A stretch of 64,000 bases of DNA from Sphingobium terrigena (lineage in GTDB: Bacteria > Pseudomonadota > Alphaproteobacteria > Sphingomonadales > Sphingomonadaceae), in NCBI RefSeq assembly GCF_003591655.1, contig NZ_QVRA01000010.1:110433-174432 (forward strand), written 5' to 3'. Positions 42,536 to 53,304 of the stretch are shown one piece after another; positions within the stretch are counted from its first letter, which is position 1, and every line of letters begins with the position of its first letter. Under the pieces are notes generated by a model. The model was given only the letters and a program-made list of their open reading frames with translations. It made no database searches and was not told the origin of the DNA. The translations under genes and the position numbers were made by a program.

Positions 42536-44395
42536 TCAGCCCTCGCCATCCAGCACCTGCCGCACCTTGGTCGCCAGCTGGTCCAGCGTGAACGGCTTGG
42601 CCAGGAAGGAGACACCGGGGTCCAGCATCCCGTTATGGACGATGGCGTTGCGGGTATAGCCGGTGGTGTAGAGGACTTTCAGCCCCGGCCGCGCCTCCCG
42701 CGCCCGGTCGGCCAATATCCGACCGTTGATGCCCGGCATGACGATGTCGGTGAACAACATGTCGATGCGCGGCTGGATCGTCAGCATTTCCAGCGCCTGT
42801 TCGCCGTCCGATGCCTGCACCACGGTATAGCCCAGCTCGCGCAGCGAATCGACCGACATATGCCGCACCCGCTCCTCATCCTCGACCAGCAGGATGATTT
42901 CCTCACCCTGCGCGCGGGGCAGGCTGTCGGCGGCGGGGACGATATAGCTGCCCGTCGCATCCGGGCCATAATGGCGCGGCAGGTAGATTTTGATGATCGT
43001 CCCCTGGCCCGGCTCGGAATAGATTTTCACATGGCCATGCGATTGTTTGACGAAGCCGAATACCTGGCTGAGGCCAAGTCCCGTGCCCTTGCCCACGCCC
43101 TTGGTGGTGAAGAAGGGGTCGAACGCGCGCGCCACGACATCGGGCGGCATCCCGGTGCCGCTGTCGGCGACCGACACCATGATATATTGGCCCGGCGTCA
43201 CTTCATCATGGGTCGTGGCATAGGCGTCGTCCAGATGGGCGTTACCCGTCTCGATCGTCAGCTTGCCGCCACCCGGCATCGCGTCGCGCGCATTGACGCA
43301 CAGGTTGATGATCGCATTTTCCAGCTGGTTGGCGTCGATGCTCGCCCGCCACAGCCCGCCCGCCAGCACCGATTCCACCCGCACATCTTCACCGATCGTT
43401 CGGCGCAGCAGTTCGGACATGCCGCCGACCAGCTTGTTGACGTCGGTCGGCTGCGGGTCGAGCGGCTGCTGGCGCGAGAAAGCGAGCAGTCGCGCGGTCA
43501 GTTGCGCCGCGCGTTGCGCCCCTTCGGTTGCATTGTCGATGCCCTTGACCACGCGCGGGTCGCCATCCTCGCCCAGCCGCCGCCGCGCCATGTCCAGCGA
43601 TCCGATGACGATGGCCAGCATATTATTGAAATCATGGGCAATGCCGCCGGTCAGCTGGCCGATGGATTCCATCTTGTGCATCTGGCGCAGCTGCGCTTCG
43701 GCCGCCTCGCGTTCCTGCGCTTCGGTGATCAGTTGCTCATTGGCTTGCTCCAGCGCCCGGCTGTGCGCGAGTGCTTCGACCATCCGCCGCTGCGCGGTGC
43801 GCAGCGCCATCAGGCCCAGCAGGATGACCAGCGCCGCACTGACCGCCAGCCCGCCCGACACCAACATGCTCAGCCACCCGTTGCGTGCCGTGCGATCGCG
43901 CAGCAATCGCTCCTCGCGGGCCTTCATCGTGGCGACCTGCGCCCGGATGGCGGTCATCAATATATGGCCAGGCGCAAAGATGGCGGAATCAATCGCCAGT
44001 CCCGCGCGCTTGCGCGCCACGCCCCGCTCCAGATAGGTGCCGCGCCTGGCGATCAGCCCGCCCAGCCGGTCAACCGCCTGCACCTGCGCAGGATTGTCGT
44101 TCACCTCTTGGCGCAAAGCCGCCAGGTCACCCTGCCACTGGCGGTCGAAGTCATTATAGGCGGCCAGGAAATCGGGTTGCCCGGTCAGCATATAGCCACG
44201 CTGGCTGCTTTCCGCCGCCTGCACCCGCGCCAGCATCACCGACAGCCGGTTTTCCACCCGCAACGTATGCTGAATCCAGTCCGCGCCGGCCTGCTGGCTG
44301 CGATACAGCCAGAATGTGCCGCTGACCGCCACCATGACGATCAGCAACGCGAGCAATAACAAAAGGATCGACCGTTCGGGGCGGGTGGCGGGCAT
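42536..44395 (-). CDS. Hybrid sensor histidine kinase with CHASE3 domain and receiver
   Basis: The 619-residue protein has a first transmembrane helix (10-30, [21 protein letters not shown]) and a CHASE3 sensor (about 45-165, [22 protein letters not shown]). A second helix (about 177-197), a coiled coil, a HisKA domain with phospho-acceptor H254 ([11 protein letters not shown]) and an HATPase domain ([32 protein letters not shown]) follow. The C-terminal receiver has acceptor D550 (FTDIVMPG) and K600 (AKPF). The signal and target are unknown. GAGGGGC precedes the ATG at 44395; ATGs at 44407 and 44470 are alternatives. Confidence 0.93.
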   Translation of the reverse strand: MPATRPERSILLLLLALLIVMVAVSGTFWLYRSQQAGADWIQHTLRVENRLSVMLARVQAAESSQRGYMLTGQPDFLAAYNDFDRQWQGDLAALRQEVNDNPAQVQAVDRLGGLIARRGTYLERGVARKRAGLAIDSAIFAPGHILMTAIRAQVATMKAREERLLRDRTARNGWLSMLVSGGLAVSAALVILLGLMALRTAQRRMVEALAHSRALEQANEQLITEAQEREAAEAQLRQMHKMESIGQLTGGIAHDFNNMLAIVIGSLDMARRRLGEDGDPRVVKGIDNATEGAQRAAQLTARLLAFSRQQPLDPQPTDVNKLVGGMSELLRRTIGEDVRVESVLAGGLWRASIDANQLENAIINLCVNARDAMPGGGKLTIETGNAHLDDAYATTHDEVTPGQYIMVSVADSGTGMPPDVVARAFDPFFTTKGVGKGTGLGLSQVFGFVKQSHGHVKIYSEPGQGTIIKIYLPRHYGPDATGSYIVPAADSLPRAQGEEIILLVEDEERVRHMSVDSLRELGYTVVQASDGEQALEMLTIQPRIDMLFTDIVMPGINGRILADRAREARPGLKVLYTTGYTRNAIVHNGMLDPGVSFLAKPFTLDQLATKVRQVLDGEG

Positions 44396-44499
44396 GGCGC
44401 CCCTCATGGGAAAATGCAGCGCGCAGGGCAAGTCCCCTGCGACGAGTGTCGTCGCGCACGCCCTTGCCATAGCGCCGCGCTCCCGCCATCACCCCCGCC

Positions 44500-47400
44500 A
44501 TGGACTGGCAATTCTGGATCGATCGCGGCGGCACCTTTACCGACGTGGTGGCGCGCGACCCCGACGGGCGGCTGCACACCGCCAAATTGCTGTCGAGCGA
44601 CCCTGAACGCTATGCCGACGCGGCGGTGGAGGCGGTGCGGCGGCTGACCGGCGCAGCAGAGGGCATGATCCCGCCCTGTTCGTTGCGGATCGGCACCACC
44701 ATCGCCACCAACGCCCTGCTGGAGCGCAAGGGCGAACCGACCCTGCTTGCGATCACGCGCGGTTTTCGCGACGCGCTGCGCATCGGCTATCAGGACCGGC
44801 CCGACCTGTTCGCGCGGCACATCATCCTGCCCGACCCACTATATACGCAGGTGGCGGAAATGGACGAACGGGTCATGGCCGATGGCTCGGTGCTGACACC
44901 ACTGGACCAGGAGCCGGCCCGCTCCGCGCTGCAATCGGGCTATGACAGCGGCCTGCGCGCGATCGCCATCGTGCTGATGCACGGCTATCGCTATCCGGCC
45001 CATGAACGGGCGATCGCCGCGCTGGCCGCCGATATCGGCTTCACCCAGATTTCGACCAGCCATGATGTCGCCCCCCTCATCAAGCTGATCGGGCGCGGCG
45101 ACACTTGCACTGCCGATGCCTATCTCTCCCCCGTGCTGCGCGCCTATGTCGATGGGCTGCGCGACGCGCTGGGCGATCAGGCGGACATGCTGTTCATGCA
45201 GTCGAACGGCGGCCTGATCGACGGCAGCCTGTTCCGGGGCAAGGATGCGATATTGTCCGGCCCGGCGGGCGGCATTGTCGGCCTTGCCCGGACGGCGGAA
45301 CAGGCCGGTTTCCGGGAGGTGATCGGCTTCGACATGGGCGGCACATCGACCGATGTGTCGCATTATGCCGGAGCCTATGAGCGCGACAATGAGGCGCGGG
45401 TCGCGGGCGTCCGACTGCGCGCGCCGATGATGCGCATCCACACCATCGCGGCGGGCGGCGGCTCGATCTGCTCCTTCGTCGATGGCCGCTTCCGCGTCGG
45501 CCCGGAATCGGCAGGCGCGGTGCCGGGGCCGGCCTGCTACCGGCGCGGCGGGCCGCTCACCATCACCGACTGCAACCTGCTGCTCGGCAAGATTCAGCCC
45601 GATCATTTTCCCAGCCTGTTCGGCCCGAATGGCGACCAGCCGCTCGATCCCGCCGCGGCGCAGGCGCGCATCGCCACGATCTGCGCGCAGGTGCAGGCAG
45701 AGACCGGTCGGACCCTTACTGTCCGCGACGCAGCCCAGGGTTTCATCGCCGTCGCTGTCGCCAGCATGGCCAATGCGATCAAGCGCATCTCGGTCGCGCG
45801 CGGCCATGATGTGACACGCTATACGCTGGCCAGCTTCGGCGGGGCAGGCGGGCAACATGCCTGCCTGGTCGCCGACGCGCTCGGCATGGACCGGGTGATG
45901 ATCCATCCACTGGGCGGGGTATTGTCTGCCTATGGCATGGGGCTGGCCGATCGTCGCGCGGTGCGGGAGCGCACGCTGGCGCTGCCGCTTGATGCGCAGG
46001 GGATGGCGCAACTCGATCAGGCGCTGGCGGCCCTTGCTGCCGACGCCCGCGCCGACCTGCCCCAGGCCGGCCGGATCGAAACCCTGCTGCGGCTGCGCTA
46101 TGATGGCACCGACAGCCTGTTCGACGTGCCGCTGGCGGATATCGACGCGATGCGCGCCGATTTCCTGACCCAGCATAGCGCCCGCTTCGGTTTTGTCGGG
46201 CAGGGCCGCATCCTCATCGACATGGCGCGGGTCGAGGCGATTGCCGACACCAGCGAAGCGATGAGCGCGATCGCCACCATCGCCGCGCAACCCGCCGCCC
46301 CGCTGGCCCATATCGACTATGCAGGCGAAACCGCCCCGGTCCACGACCGCGCAGGCCTGGCCGCCACCAGCATCATCGACGGCCCAGCGCTGATCATCGA
46401 CCCCGTCTCCACCACCGTCGTGGAACCCGGCTGGCGCGCGCGGCTGGACGCGATCGGCAATCTGATCCTCACCCGCCACAGCCCGCGCCCTGCGCCGCAG
46501 ACCGGGGACGCCAGCGCGGTCGATCCCGTTCGGCTCGAAGTCATGGGTGGTCTCTTCATGGCCATTGCCGAGGAAATGGGGGCCGCGCTCCAGAACAGCG
46601 CGTCGTCGGTGAATATCCGCGAACGGCTCGATTTTTCCTGCGCTCTGTTCGACGCAGCGGGCAATCTGGTCGCCAACGCCCCGCATATGCCGGTGCATCT
46701 GGGCAGCATGGGCGACAGCATCCGCACGATCATGGCGCGGCGCGGGACCGGGCCGGACAGGCAGCCGATCGACGGGCGCGGGATGCAGCCGGGCGATGTC
46801 TATGCCCTCAACGCGCCCTATGATGGTGGCACCCATCTGCCCGACGTCACCGTCGTCATGCCGGTGTTCGTCGATCAGGACGCTGCGCCTGCCTATTATG
46901 TCGCGGCGCGCGGCCATCATGCCGATATTGGCGGCATCACCCCCGGCTCCATGCCGCCGGGCAGCGTTTCGGTTGAGGAAGAAGGGGCCATCCTCGATAA
47001 TGTCCTGCTGGTTGATCGCGGGCGTTTTCTTGAAACCGATATGCGCGCATTGCTCGCATCGGGACCATGGCCTGCGCGCAATATCGATCAGAATGTCGCC
47101 GATCTCACCGCCCAGATCGCCGCCTGCGCGCGGGGCAGTCAGGAATTGTTACGGATAAGCAACGATTATGGCGCGGCCACCGTCGCCGCCTATATGTCCC
47201 ATGTCCAGGACCAGGCCGAAGCCGCCGTCCGCCGCCTCATGACCCGCCTGTCCGACGGCAAATTCAGCTATGCGATGGATAATGGTGCTATTGTCCAGGT
47301 CACTGTCCGGCTTGACCATGCGAGCTGTTCCGCGACCGTCGATTTCGCCGGATCGTCGCCCCAGCTTCCTGGCAATTTCAACGCCCCCGTCTCGGTCGTC

Positions 47401-48087
47401 CGCGCCGCCGTCCTCTACGTCGTCCGCACCCTGATCGACGAGGCGGTGCCAATGAATGACGGCTGTTTGAAGCCCATCACCATCATCGTCCCCGAAGGCT
47501 CGATGCTCCGCCCCCGCCACCCCGCCGCCGTGGTCGCGGGCAATGTCGAAACCAGTCAAGTCGTCACCGACGCCCTATTCGGCGCGCTCGGCGTCATGGC
47601 AGGCGCGCAGGGGACGATGAATAACTTCACCTTCGGCAATGCCCGCCACCAATATTATGAAACGATCGCGGGCGGCTCCGGCGCTGGTCCGGACTTTGAC
47701 GGCGCGCCGGTGGTGCAGACGCATATGACCAACAGCCGCCTGACCGATCCCGAAATCCTCGAAACCCGTTTCCCGGTGCTGCTCGAAGAATTTTCGATCC
47801 GTCCCGGCTCCGGCGGGCAGGGCGTTCATAAGGGCGGCGACGGCGCGTTGCGCCGCATCCGCTTTCTGGAAGATATGACTGCAGGCATCCTCTCCAACCG
47901 CCGTATCGTCCCGCCCTTCGGCCTGGCGGGCGGCGCACCCGGTAGCGCCGGCCGCAACATGATCGAACGCGCTGACGGCAATATCGAACAGCTCGGACCT
48001 ACCGCCACCGTCGATATGCAGGCTGGCGATATGTTCGTCATCGAAACGCCGGGCGGTGGCGGCTTCGGCACCGCCGATCCCGCTTGA
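44500..48087 (+). CDS. 5-oxoprolinase / hydantoinase A-B fusion protein
   Basis: The 1195-residue protein combines HyuA and HyuB in one chain, like eukaryotic-type OPLAH, which opens 5-oxo-L-proline to glutamate using ATP. The N-terminal actin-like part has [16 protein letters not shown] and [16 protein letters not shown] (nucleotide-binding); the HyuB part starts near residue 675 ([19 protein letters not shown]) and contains [11 protein letters not shown] and [14 protein letters not shown]. The length matches full OPLAH. The gene stands alone, divergent from the histidine kinase, and the start ([15 protein letters not shown]) is fixed by the family. Confidence 0.92.
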   Translation: MDWQFWIDRGGTFTDVVARDPDGRLHTAKLLSSDPERYADAAVEAVRRLTGAAEGMIPPCSLRIGTTIATNALLERKGEPTLLAITRGFRDALRIGYQDRPDLFARHIILPDPLYTQVAEMDERVMADGSVLTPLDQEPARSALQSGYDSGLRAIAIVLMHGYRYPAHERAIAALAADIGFTQISTSHDVAPLIKLIGRGDTCTADAYLSPVLRAYVDGLRDALGDQADMLFMQSNGGLIDGSLFRGKDAILSGPAGGIVGLARTAEQAGFREVIGFDMGGTSTDVSHYAGAYERDNEARVAGVRLRAPMMRIHTIAAGGGSICSFVDGRFRVGPESAGAVPGPACYRRGGPLTITDCNLLLGKIQPDHFPSLFGPNGDQPLDPAAAQARIATICAQVQAETGRTLTVRDAAQGFIAVAVASMANAIKRISVARGHDVTRYTLASFGGAGGQHACLVADALGMDRVMIHPLGGVLSAYGMGLADRRAVRERTLALPLDAQGMAQLDQALAALAADARADLPQAGRIETLLRLRYDGTDSLFDVPLADIDAMRADFLTQHSARFGFVGQGRILIDMARVEAIADTSEAMSAIATIAAQPAAPLAHIDYAGETAPVHDRAGLAATSIIDGPALIIDPVSTTVVEPGWRARLDAIGNLILTRHSPRPAPQTGDASAVDPVRLEVMGGLFMAIAEEMGAALQNSASSVNIRERLDFSCALFDAAGNLVANAPHMPVHLGSMGDSIRTIMARRGTGPDRQPIDGRGMQPGDVYALNAPYDGGTHLPDVTVVMPVFVDQDAAPAYYVAARGHHADIGGITPGSMPPGSVSVEEEGAILDNVLLVDRGRFLETDMRALLASGPWPARNIDQNVADLTAQIAACARGSQELLRISNDYGAATVAAYMSHVQDQAEAAVRRLMTRLSDGKFSYAMDNGAIVQVTVRLDHASCSATVDFAGSSPQLPGNFNAPVSVVRAAVLYVVRTLIDEAVPMNDGCLKPITIIVPEGSMLRPRHPAAVVAGNVETSQVVTDALFGALGVMAGAQGTMNNFTFGNARHQYYETIAGGSGAGPDFDGAPVVQTHMTNSRLTDPEILETRFPVLLEEFSIRPGSGGQGVHKGGDGALRRIRFLEDMTAGILSNRRIVPPFGLAGGAPGSAGRNMIERADGNIEQLGPTATVDMQAGDMFVIETPGGGGFGTADPA

Positions 48088-48132
48088 CAAGACCCCCGCG
48101 CGGGTCTGTTGTGACCGGCAGGGGAGGGGTCG

Positions 48133-49128
48133 ATGACGCCGGACGCAGCAACGCAGATCAGATGGGGCGTCGGGGCCGCGATCCTCGCCGTGGCGCTGGT
48201 TGGAATCGTGGCGCTGGTCCCCGATCCCTTCTTCCGCCAGCGGGTCATCGCCACCACGCTCGATGATGTCGAGGGTGTCTCGCCCGGCGTGCAAGTCTAT
48301 TTTCGCGGCGCGCCCATTGGTCAGGTTCGCTCGGTCGAACTGGACGGGGCCAGCCGCACCTTTGCGGTCCATATGGGCGTGGCGAAGGACTGGCGGCCCT
48401 CCCCCTGCGCCTTCGCCACCGTCGCCGCCGCCAATCCGCTGACGGCCCCGCGCATCGAACTGGTCGCGCTGGAAACCGCAAGCGCGCAGTGCGCCACCGC
48501 CCGCCGCGCTTATGGTTGCGACACGATCGCCGGGCCACAGACGACCGACGCCATCGCCGGATGCCGCCGCCCCGCCGACCTGTTCGAGACCGCCTCGATC
48601 GCGATTGGTGAAGCCGCCGCCGTCGCCCGCACCGCCAACGCGATGGCGCAGCGGCTCGCCACCATGTTGCAGGGCGACGGATCGGGCAGCGCGGTCGACA
48701 TGGCGCAGGTCGCCCGCAACGCAACCGAGACTCTTGCGGCGCTCAACTCGCTCAGCACCCAGCTCGACCGCAGCTTCACGCCGGGGCAGGGCGATATTGC
48801 GCTGACCCTCTCTCACGTCCGCAAGGCAACCGGTCGCGCGTCGGAAATCGACATTGCCGCGCTCAACGGCATATTGCGCGAAACCCAGGCGATGGTCGCG
48901 CAGAACCAGACCAGCATCGCCGGGCTGCTCGCCGAAGGAAAGGGCAGCGCCAGCGAAGCGCGGATGATCCTGGAGGGGGCGTCCGCCTCGCTGATCGCCA
49001 CCAGCGCCAATCTGGAACGCACCAGCGCCAGCCTCGGCAATTTGAGCGAAAGGCTGGCGGGCGACCCGACCTTCGCGATCCGGGGCCAGCGCTACGCCGA
49101 TCCGCCACCGCCGGGAGGGAAAAAATGA
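48133..49128 (+). CDS. MlaD/MCE family lipid-transport protein
   Basis: The 331-residue protein has an N-terminal transmembrane anchor (about 10-29, IRWGVGAAILAVALVGIVALV) and one MCE domain (about 40-115: ATTLDDVEGVSPGVQVYFRGAPIGQVRSVEL). The rest is a long helical, Ala-rich region that in MCE proteins forms a periplasmic tunnel or tether. It should act with MlaE (permease) and MlaF (ATPase) in phospholipid transport between membranes. Here those genes are on the opposite strand 0.7 kb away, while the auxiliary lipoprotein gene follows directly with a four-base overlap. Confidence 0.9.
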   Translation: MTPDAATQIRWGVGAAILAVALVGIVALVPDPFFRQRVIATTLDDVEGVSPGVQVYFRGAPIGQVRSVELDGASRTFAVHMGVAKDWRPSPCAFATVAAANPLTAPRIELVALETASAQCATARRAYGCDTIAGPQTTDAIAGCRRPADLFETASIAIGEAAAVARTANAMAQRLATMLQGDGSGSAVDMAQVARNATETLAALNSLSTQLDRSFTPGQGDIALTLSHVRKATGRASEIDIAALNGILRETQAMVAQNQTSIAGLLAEGKGSASEARMILEGASASLIATSANLERTSASLGNLSERLAGDPTFAIRGQRYADPPPPGGKK

Positions 49129-49718
49129 TGCGCCTCGCCTCGATCCTCCTGCTCCTTGCGCTCCCGGCCTGCGCCGCGCTGAAGGGCGGCGACGTGCCCG
49201 TCACCATGCGCCTGTCGCCCCGCTTCACCCCCGGCCCAGTCCAGCCTGCGCCGACGCTGACGGTCGCCCCGGTGCAGGCGCGGGGATTGAGCGGTGGGCT
49301 GCGCTACGCCTATGTCGATGCCGCCACACCCGGCGAAATCCGGCAGGCCGCGACTCTCTTCTGGGAAGAACCGCCCGCCACCATGCTCGCCCGCGCTCTG
49401 GTCGCCGGGCTGCGCACCCGCTTTGCCGCCGTAACCGGGCCGGACCTGTCGCTGGTTGCCGACCGCCGGGTCGTGGCGACGCTCGGCCGGTTCGAGGAAG
49501 TGACCGGCGCTGGCAGCGCGCAAGCGGTCGTCGCCTTCGACGTGACCCAGGTGGCGCAGGGCAAGGCCATCTGGACCGGCCGCTATTGCGCCACCCAGCC
49601 GATCGCCGCGGCGGCCGGCACGGCACGGGCTGCGGCATTTCAGGGCGCGATCGAACAGGCGGTTGAGGCCTTCGTTCAGGACGCCGTATCGGGGAAAGTC
49701 AGCGCTGCTTCCTGTTGA
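49125..49718 (+). CDS. ABC-type transport auxiliary lipoprotein
   Basis: The 197-residue protein has a lipoprotein signal (RLASILLLLALPACAAL, lipobox LPAC, Cys16) and the auxiliary lipoprotein fold of PqiC/LptE-like ABC partners: PTLTVAPVQARGLSGGLRYAYV near the start, AGLRTRFAAV, VVATLGRFEEV and VVAFDVTQVAQGKAIWTGRY. It probably works in the outer-membrane part of the MCE transport system. It overlaps the MCE gene (ATGA) and converges with the MlaF-like gene, about 50 bases apart. Confidence 0.85.
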   Translation: MMRLASILLLLALPACAALKGGDVPVTMRLSPRFTPGPVQPAPTLTVAPVQARGLSGGLRYAYVDAATPGEIRQAATLFWEEPPATMLARALVAGLRTRFAAVTGPDLSLVADRRVVATLGRFEEVTGAGSAQAVVAFDVTQVAQGKAIWTGRYCATQPIAAAAGTARAAAFQGAIEQAVEAFVQDAVSGKVSAASC

Positions 49719-49767
49719 AGCATCGAGATCCAAATACCCCCGTTCGCTCAGCCGGAACGGAGGTAGG

Positions 49768-50424
49768 CTACACCAACCGCCCAGCCTCCAGCCGATACAC
49801 CCGCTCGCACAATCGCCCCGCCAGCGCCGCATCCTGCGTCAGCAGCAGCAGCGCCCGGCCATGCGGCACGATCCGCCGTCGCACCTGCTCCTCCAGCGCT
49901 GCGCTACGCGCATAGGCGCCCTCGAACGGCTCGTCCAGAATCAGCAGGTCAGGATCACGCATGAAGGCGCGCGCCAGTTCCGCCCGCCGCCGCTCACCGA
50001 TGGAGAGCATGTCGGCGCGGATGCTCGCCGCCTGCTCCAGCCCATATTCCAGCAGCAGCCGGTCGATCCGCCGTCCCGCCTGCGCGTCACGCCCGCCCAT
50101 GCGCCCCAGCGCCAGCCGCATATTCTCCTCGACGGTCAGGTCGCCCAGTAATGACCCGCCCTGCATCGCCAGCCCGCAACGTGCGCGCAGCAACCGGCGC
50201 GCGTCGGTATCGGCTTCGTCCAGCGCCACCCCCATCAGCCGCACCGTGCCGCTACCCGGCTCCGCCAGCCCGACCGCCAGCCGCAACAGCCAGCCCTTGC
50301 CCGATCCGCTCTCGCCCACAATCGCGACCCGCTCACCCGCCGCGATGGTCAGGTCGATCCGGTCCAGCAACCGCACCCCGCCCAGGATTAAACTGACGCC
50401 CTCAAAGGTCAGCAGATCGCTCAT
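49768..50424 (-). CDS. MlaF-like ABC transporter ATP-binding protein with degenerate motifs
   Basis: The 218-residue ATPase subunit would energise the adjacent MlaE-like permease. The Walker A is GESGSGKGW (K43, but Gly at position 44 where Ser/Thr is normal). The Q-loop is MQGG (Q88), the signature reads LSIGERRR (140-147) rather than LSGGQ, Walker B is intact (LLILDEP, D164-E165), and the switch histidine is replaced by Gln (LLLLTQD, Q197). Three altered catalytic motifs suggest reduced or unusual ATPase activity, though MlaF proteins vary. Its start overlaps the permease stop by four bases (50421-50424). Confidence 0.85.
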   Translation of the reverse strand: MSDLLTFEGVSLILGGVRLLDRIDLTIAAGERVAIVGESGSGKGWLLRLAVGLAEPGSGTVRLMGVALDEADTDARRLLRARCGLAMQGGSLLGDLTVEENMRLALGRMGGRDAQAGRRIDRLLLEYGLEQAASIRADMLSIGERRRAELARAFMRDPDLLILDEPFEGAYARSAALEEQVRRRIVPHGRALLLLTQDAALAGRLCERVYRLEAGRLV

Positions 50425-51188
50425 GCCAAGGCAGTCCAGATCGCCGCTGCCGTGAAAATCCCCAGCAGCCCGGCGGTAAAGGCGGTGGTCGCGCGGCGGC
50501 CAATGTCGGCGGGCGATCGCACCGGCTTGGCTCCCACAGCGCCGCCCACGCCAAAGGCGATCAGCGCATAGACCAGCACCTTGCCCATGCCGGTCAGCAT
50601 CGCCCCCGCCGCCTCGTGCGAAAAGGCAAAGCCCGCCCATTGCGCCCAGTCGATATTGGCCATCAACCCCAGCGGCAGGGCGCAGCCGACCAGCGCGGCC
50701 AACCCTGCCAGCATCATATGGATCGGCACTGACAGCAGCACCGCGACCAGTGCCGGACCCAAAGCATGGCCGACCGGGTCGCGCCCCAACGCCTCCAGCG
50801 CGTCAATCTCCCGGTTGAGCGACATCGCCCCCAGCCGCGATGATAGCGCCACGGACACGCTGCCCGACGCGAACAGCCCCACCAGCAACGGCACGATGTC
50901 GCGCAACAGCGTTTCCGCCAGCGCCGCCTGAACCGGAATCTGCGCATTATACAATGCCAGCAGCCGCGCCGCGCCGATCCCGGCGATCATTCCCGCCAGC
51001 GCCGCCAGCGGCAGCAACGTGCGCAAGGGTCGCCAGACATGCAGCGGCAGGCCATCGGCCAATTGCCGCTGCGCCAGCCGATCGCCTGCCACCAACCGCC
51101 GCGCCATGCCGCGCGTCGCGCGCCCGATCAGCCACAGCCCGGCCCCCAGCGCGGCAAGGATTTTGCGGCTGCCCTTCAGCGCGCCCAT
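50421..51188 (-). CDS. MlaE-family ABC transporter permease
   Basis: The 255-residue membrane protein shows the MlaE pattern: an amphipathic N terminus (WLIGRATRGMARRLVAG), a DIVPLLVGLFASGSVSVALSSRLGAM segment and the conserved NREIDALEALGRDPVGHALGPALVAVLLSVP stretch, with about five membrane helices. It forms the lipid-transporting core with MlaF. Its start lies inside the end of the RyR-domain gene (13-base overlap) and its stop overlaps the MlaF start, so all three are co-translated. The MCE subunit is encoded on the other strand. Confidence 0.88.
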   Translation of the reverse strand: MGALKGSRKILAALGAGLWLIGRATRGMARRLVAGDRLAQRQLADGLPLHVWRPLRTLLPLAALAGMIAGIGAARLLALYNAQIPVQAALAETLLRDIVPLLVGLFASGSVSVALSSRLGAMSLNREIDALEALGRDPVGHALGPALVAVLLSVPIHMMLAGLAALVGCALPLGLMANIDWAQWAGFAFSHEAAGAMLTGMGKVLVYALIAFGVGGAVGAKPVRSPADIGRRATTAFTAGLLGIFTAAAIWTALA

Positions 51189-53296
51189 GGCGCCCGGACA
51201 ATCGCGCCGTCGCTGCCCAGTTGCACGGCGCGGGCGTCGTCGACCGGACCCGGCGTCAGGACCAGTTGTGCATCAGGCAGGACCGCCGGATCGGCCATGG
51301 CGCAAATGCCGTCCGCCGCCCGCACCAACTCCGCCGCCATCCGCGCGTCGCCGCCATGCAGCCTGTCGATGATTGCCTGGACATGGCTCACCAGCACCAG
51401 TTGAATCAACCGCCCCCGCTGATGCAGCGCCGCCATCATCGCCCGCGACCAGCCATCGGCAAGATCGCCCGCAAACAGCGGCACCCGGTCGGGATAATGC
51501 GCGTCCAGCGCCCCCAGCAGCGCCCCCGGATCGGGCGGCGCGGCTTGCCCACCCGACAGGATCGCCACGGTCAGCACCCGGAGCGCCCGCCGCCCAGACG
51601 CGCCCAGCAACCGCGCCATGATCCGCACCTGCTCCCGGTCCAGATCTTTGATCGCTTCGCTCAAATCATCATAGGGGATGATGTCGGGGTGCAGCCGCTT
51701 GGCGTCATCGCGCACCACGCCGAACGTCCATCCCTGCACCAGCTTCGCCGCCATCCAGCGGTCATGCTCGGCGCGCGACAATTCCTCCAGTTCATCGGGC
51801 GTCAGCAGCAGCGACGGTCCGCTGCCCTCCACCAGCCGCGCGCCAATGTCGCGCAGTTTCAACTGATAGCAGTCGGCGACCAGCCGGTTATCGTCGCGGA
51901 AGCTTTCGGGCAGATTTTCCCATTCCTGCATCGACGCCCGCACGCCGATTCGCTCCCCTTCTGCAAAGCGCCCCTCCAGATAGAAATCATGGATCGACCG
52001 GGCCAGCGCATCATGCCGGTCCTGCAACAGCATGTCGGGATCGGCCAGATCGGCGAGCGCCCCGAATGGCAAAATCCCCGCGCCCAGCCGCGTATCATGC
52101 CCGCCATCCATCCGCACATGGATCGGCGGCGCGACTAGCGCGGCAGCGCGATAGCGCGCATCGACCGCCAGCGCGATCGCCAGCGCCCTGTCATCTTCGC
52201 CCGCGTCGATCAGGATTGCGACCGGCTCACCCTGTGCCGCGACATGCAGGTCGATTAGCGCGCCGATCCCCGCAGGGTCAGGCCGCGCTTCGACAAAGCG
52301 CACAGGCGACAGGCTGTCTGCCCCCGGATTGCGCGCCCGGAAACCTGCCTCAGCCGTTGCCGCATCGGCCAGATGAATGAAAAAGGACGGCTTGCCCCCG
52401 TCGCGATAATGGCCGCCCGCCAATGTCCGCAGCACATAGCGCTCGACCAGCGGGGTAAAGCCGATCACCAGCACGCCGCGCCCCGCCTGTCCCGTGCGAC
52501 TGAAACCGTCGATCGGCCGGGCCAGCGCCAGCTGCCGCGCGGCAATGTCGGGCAGCGCCGCCAGCCGCACCCGCGCGGTCTTGCGGTCGCCCTGCTCGAA
52601 CCGCTGCTCGACGCTGCGCCGCAGGTCGAGGTCATCGACGCGCAGGATGACGTCCAGCGGATCGCCAGCGGCACGCACCTGCGCCGCCTGCCCCATAACG
52701 GCGGAGGCGAGGGCAATATTGGTCCGCGCCTCGCGGCTCAGCAGCAGCACGGCCCGCGCCTTGTCCAGCGCCAGTGCCTGCACGCTGTCGTCTGTTTCCG
52801 CCTGCTCGACCTCCGCCGCCCCGGCCTCGATCGCGTCTGCGACCCAGACGGTGCGCCGGTCCCCCGGCCACAGCAGCACCCGCCGCCCGTCATCCAGCGC
52901 GCCGCGCGCCGCCTGCGCCGCCAGCCCGCTATCGGCATCGCCCGCAATCACCAGATGGTCGCCCCGCGCCCGGATCACCGCCAGCCGCCAGGGATTGCGT
53001 AATTGCTCCCACGCCAGCGCGACGGTGGACCAGAAGGTCAGCAACGGCAGCGCCCAGCGTGCGATATGCAGCGCGATCGGCAAATCGCGCCCCTCCAGCG
53101 CCTGCGGAAAATTGCCGACGATCAGCCGCAGCGACCGGAACGCATCCTGCGCCAGGGTGGAGGCGATTCCCGCCTGACCATAGGCTTGGCTAAAGCCCCA
53201 TGTGCCAAGCAGGAAAGCGACCCCCATCGCCCCGAACCGCACGATCGGCGCGACCGGCGGCAGCCTTAGTCCCTTGCCCCGCTTGCCCCCGGTCAT
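51176..53296 (-). CDS. Membrane protein with tandem Rossmann (TrkA-N-like) and RyR domains
   Basis: The 706-residue protein has two N-terminal membrane segments (about 18-38 and 80-98) and a Rossmann/TrkA-N-like domain (about 112-205, HLVIAGDADSGLAAQAARGA). A second Rossmann-like domain follows (about 274-400, GVLVIGFTPLVERYVLR), and then an RyR domain at about 503-562, LSRAEHDRWMAAKLVQGWTFG through RLHPDIIPYDDL. The RyR module carries the conserved H/W/GW/HP/PY residues. The last 140 residues form another alpha/beta unit (RVLTVAILSGG...). RyR domains in bacteria are predicted ligand sensors in conflict and signalling systems. It starts eight bases after the protease gene and overlaps the MlaE gene, in a seven-gene run. 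Confidence 0.8.
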   Translation of the reverse strand: MTGGKRGKGLRLPPVAPIVRFGAMGVAFLLGTWGFSQAYGQAGIASTLAQDAFRSLRLIVGNFPQALEGRDLPIALHIARWALPLLTFWSTVALAWEQLRNPWRLAVIRARGDHLVIAGDADSGLAAQAARGALDDGRRVLLWPGDRRTVWVADAIEAGAAEVEQAETDDSVQALALDKARAVLLLSREARTNIALASAVMGQAAQVRAAGDPLDVILRVDDLDLRRSVEQRFEQGDRKTARVRLAALPDIAARQLALARPIDGFSRTGQAGRGVLVIGFTPLVERYVLRTLAGGHYRDGGKPSFFIHLADAATAEAGFRARNPGADSLSPVRFVEARPDPAGIGALIDLHVAAQGEPVAILIDAGEDDRALAIALAVDARYRAAALVAPPIHVRMDGGHDTRLGAGILPFGALADLADPDMLLQDRHDALARSIHDFYLEGRFAEGERIGVRASMQEWENLPESFRDDNRLVADCYQLKLRDIGARLVEGSGPSLLLTPDELEELSRAEHDRWMAAKLVQGWTFGVVRDDAKRLHPDIIPYDDLSEAIKDLDREQVRIMARLLGASGRRALRVLTVAILSGGQAAPPDPGALLGALDAHYPDRVPLFAGDLADGWSRAMMAALHQRGRLIQLVLVSHVQAIIDRLHGGDARMAAELVRAADGICAMADPAVLPDAQLVLTPGPVDDARAVQLGSDGAIVRAPWAR

Positions 53297-53304
53297 CGCG
53301 GGGG

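Noticed and set aside
42527..44359. 610-codon plus-strand reading frame opposite the histidine kinase
   Set aside because: The minus strand encodes a complete hybrid kinase with all catalytic motifs; the antisense product shows only compositional bias.
44839..46920. 693-codon minus-strand reading frame opposite the oxoprolinase gene
   Set aside because: Shadow of the GC-rich oxoprolinase gene; no domain or ribosome site.
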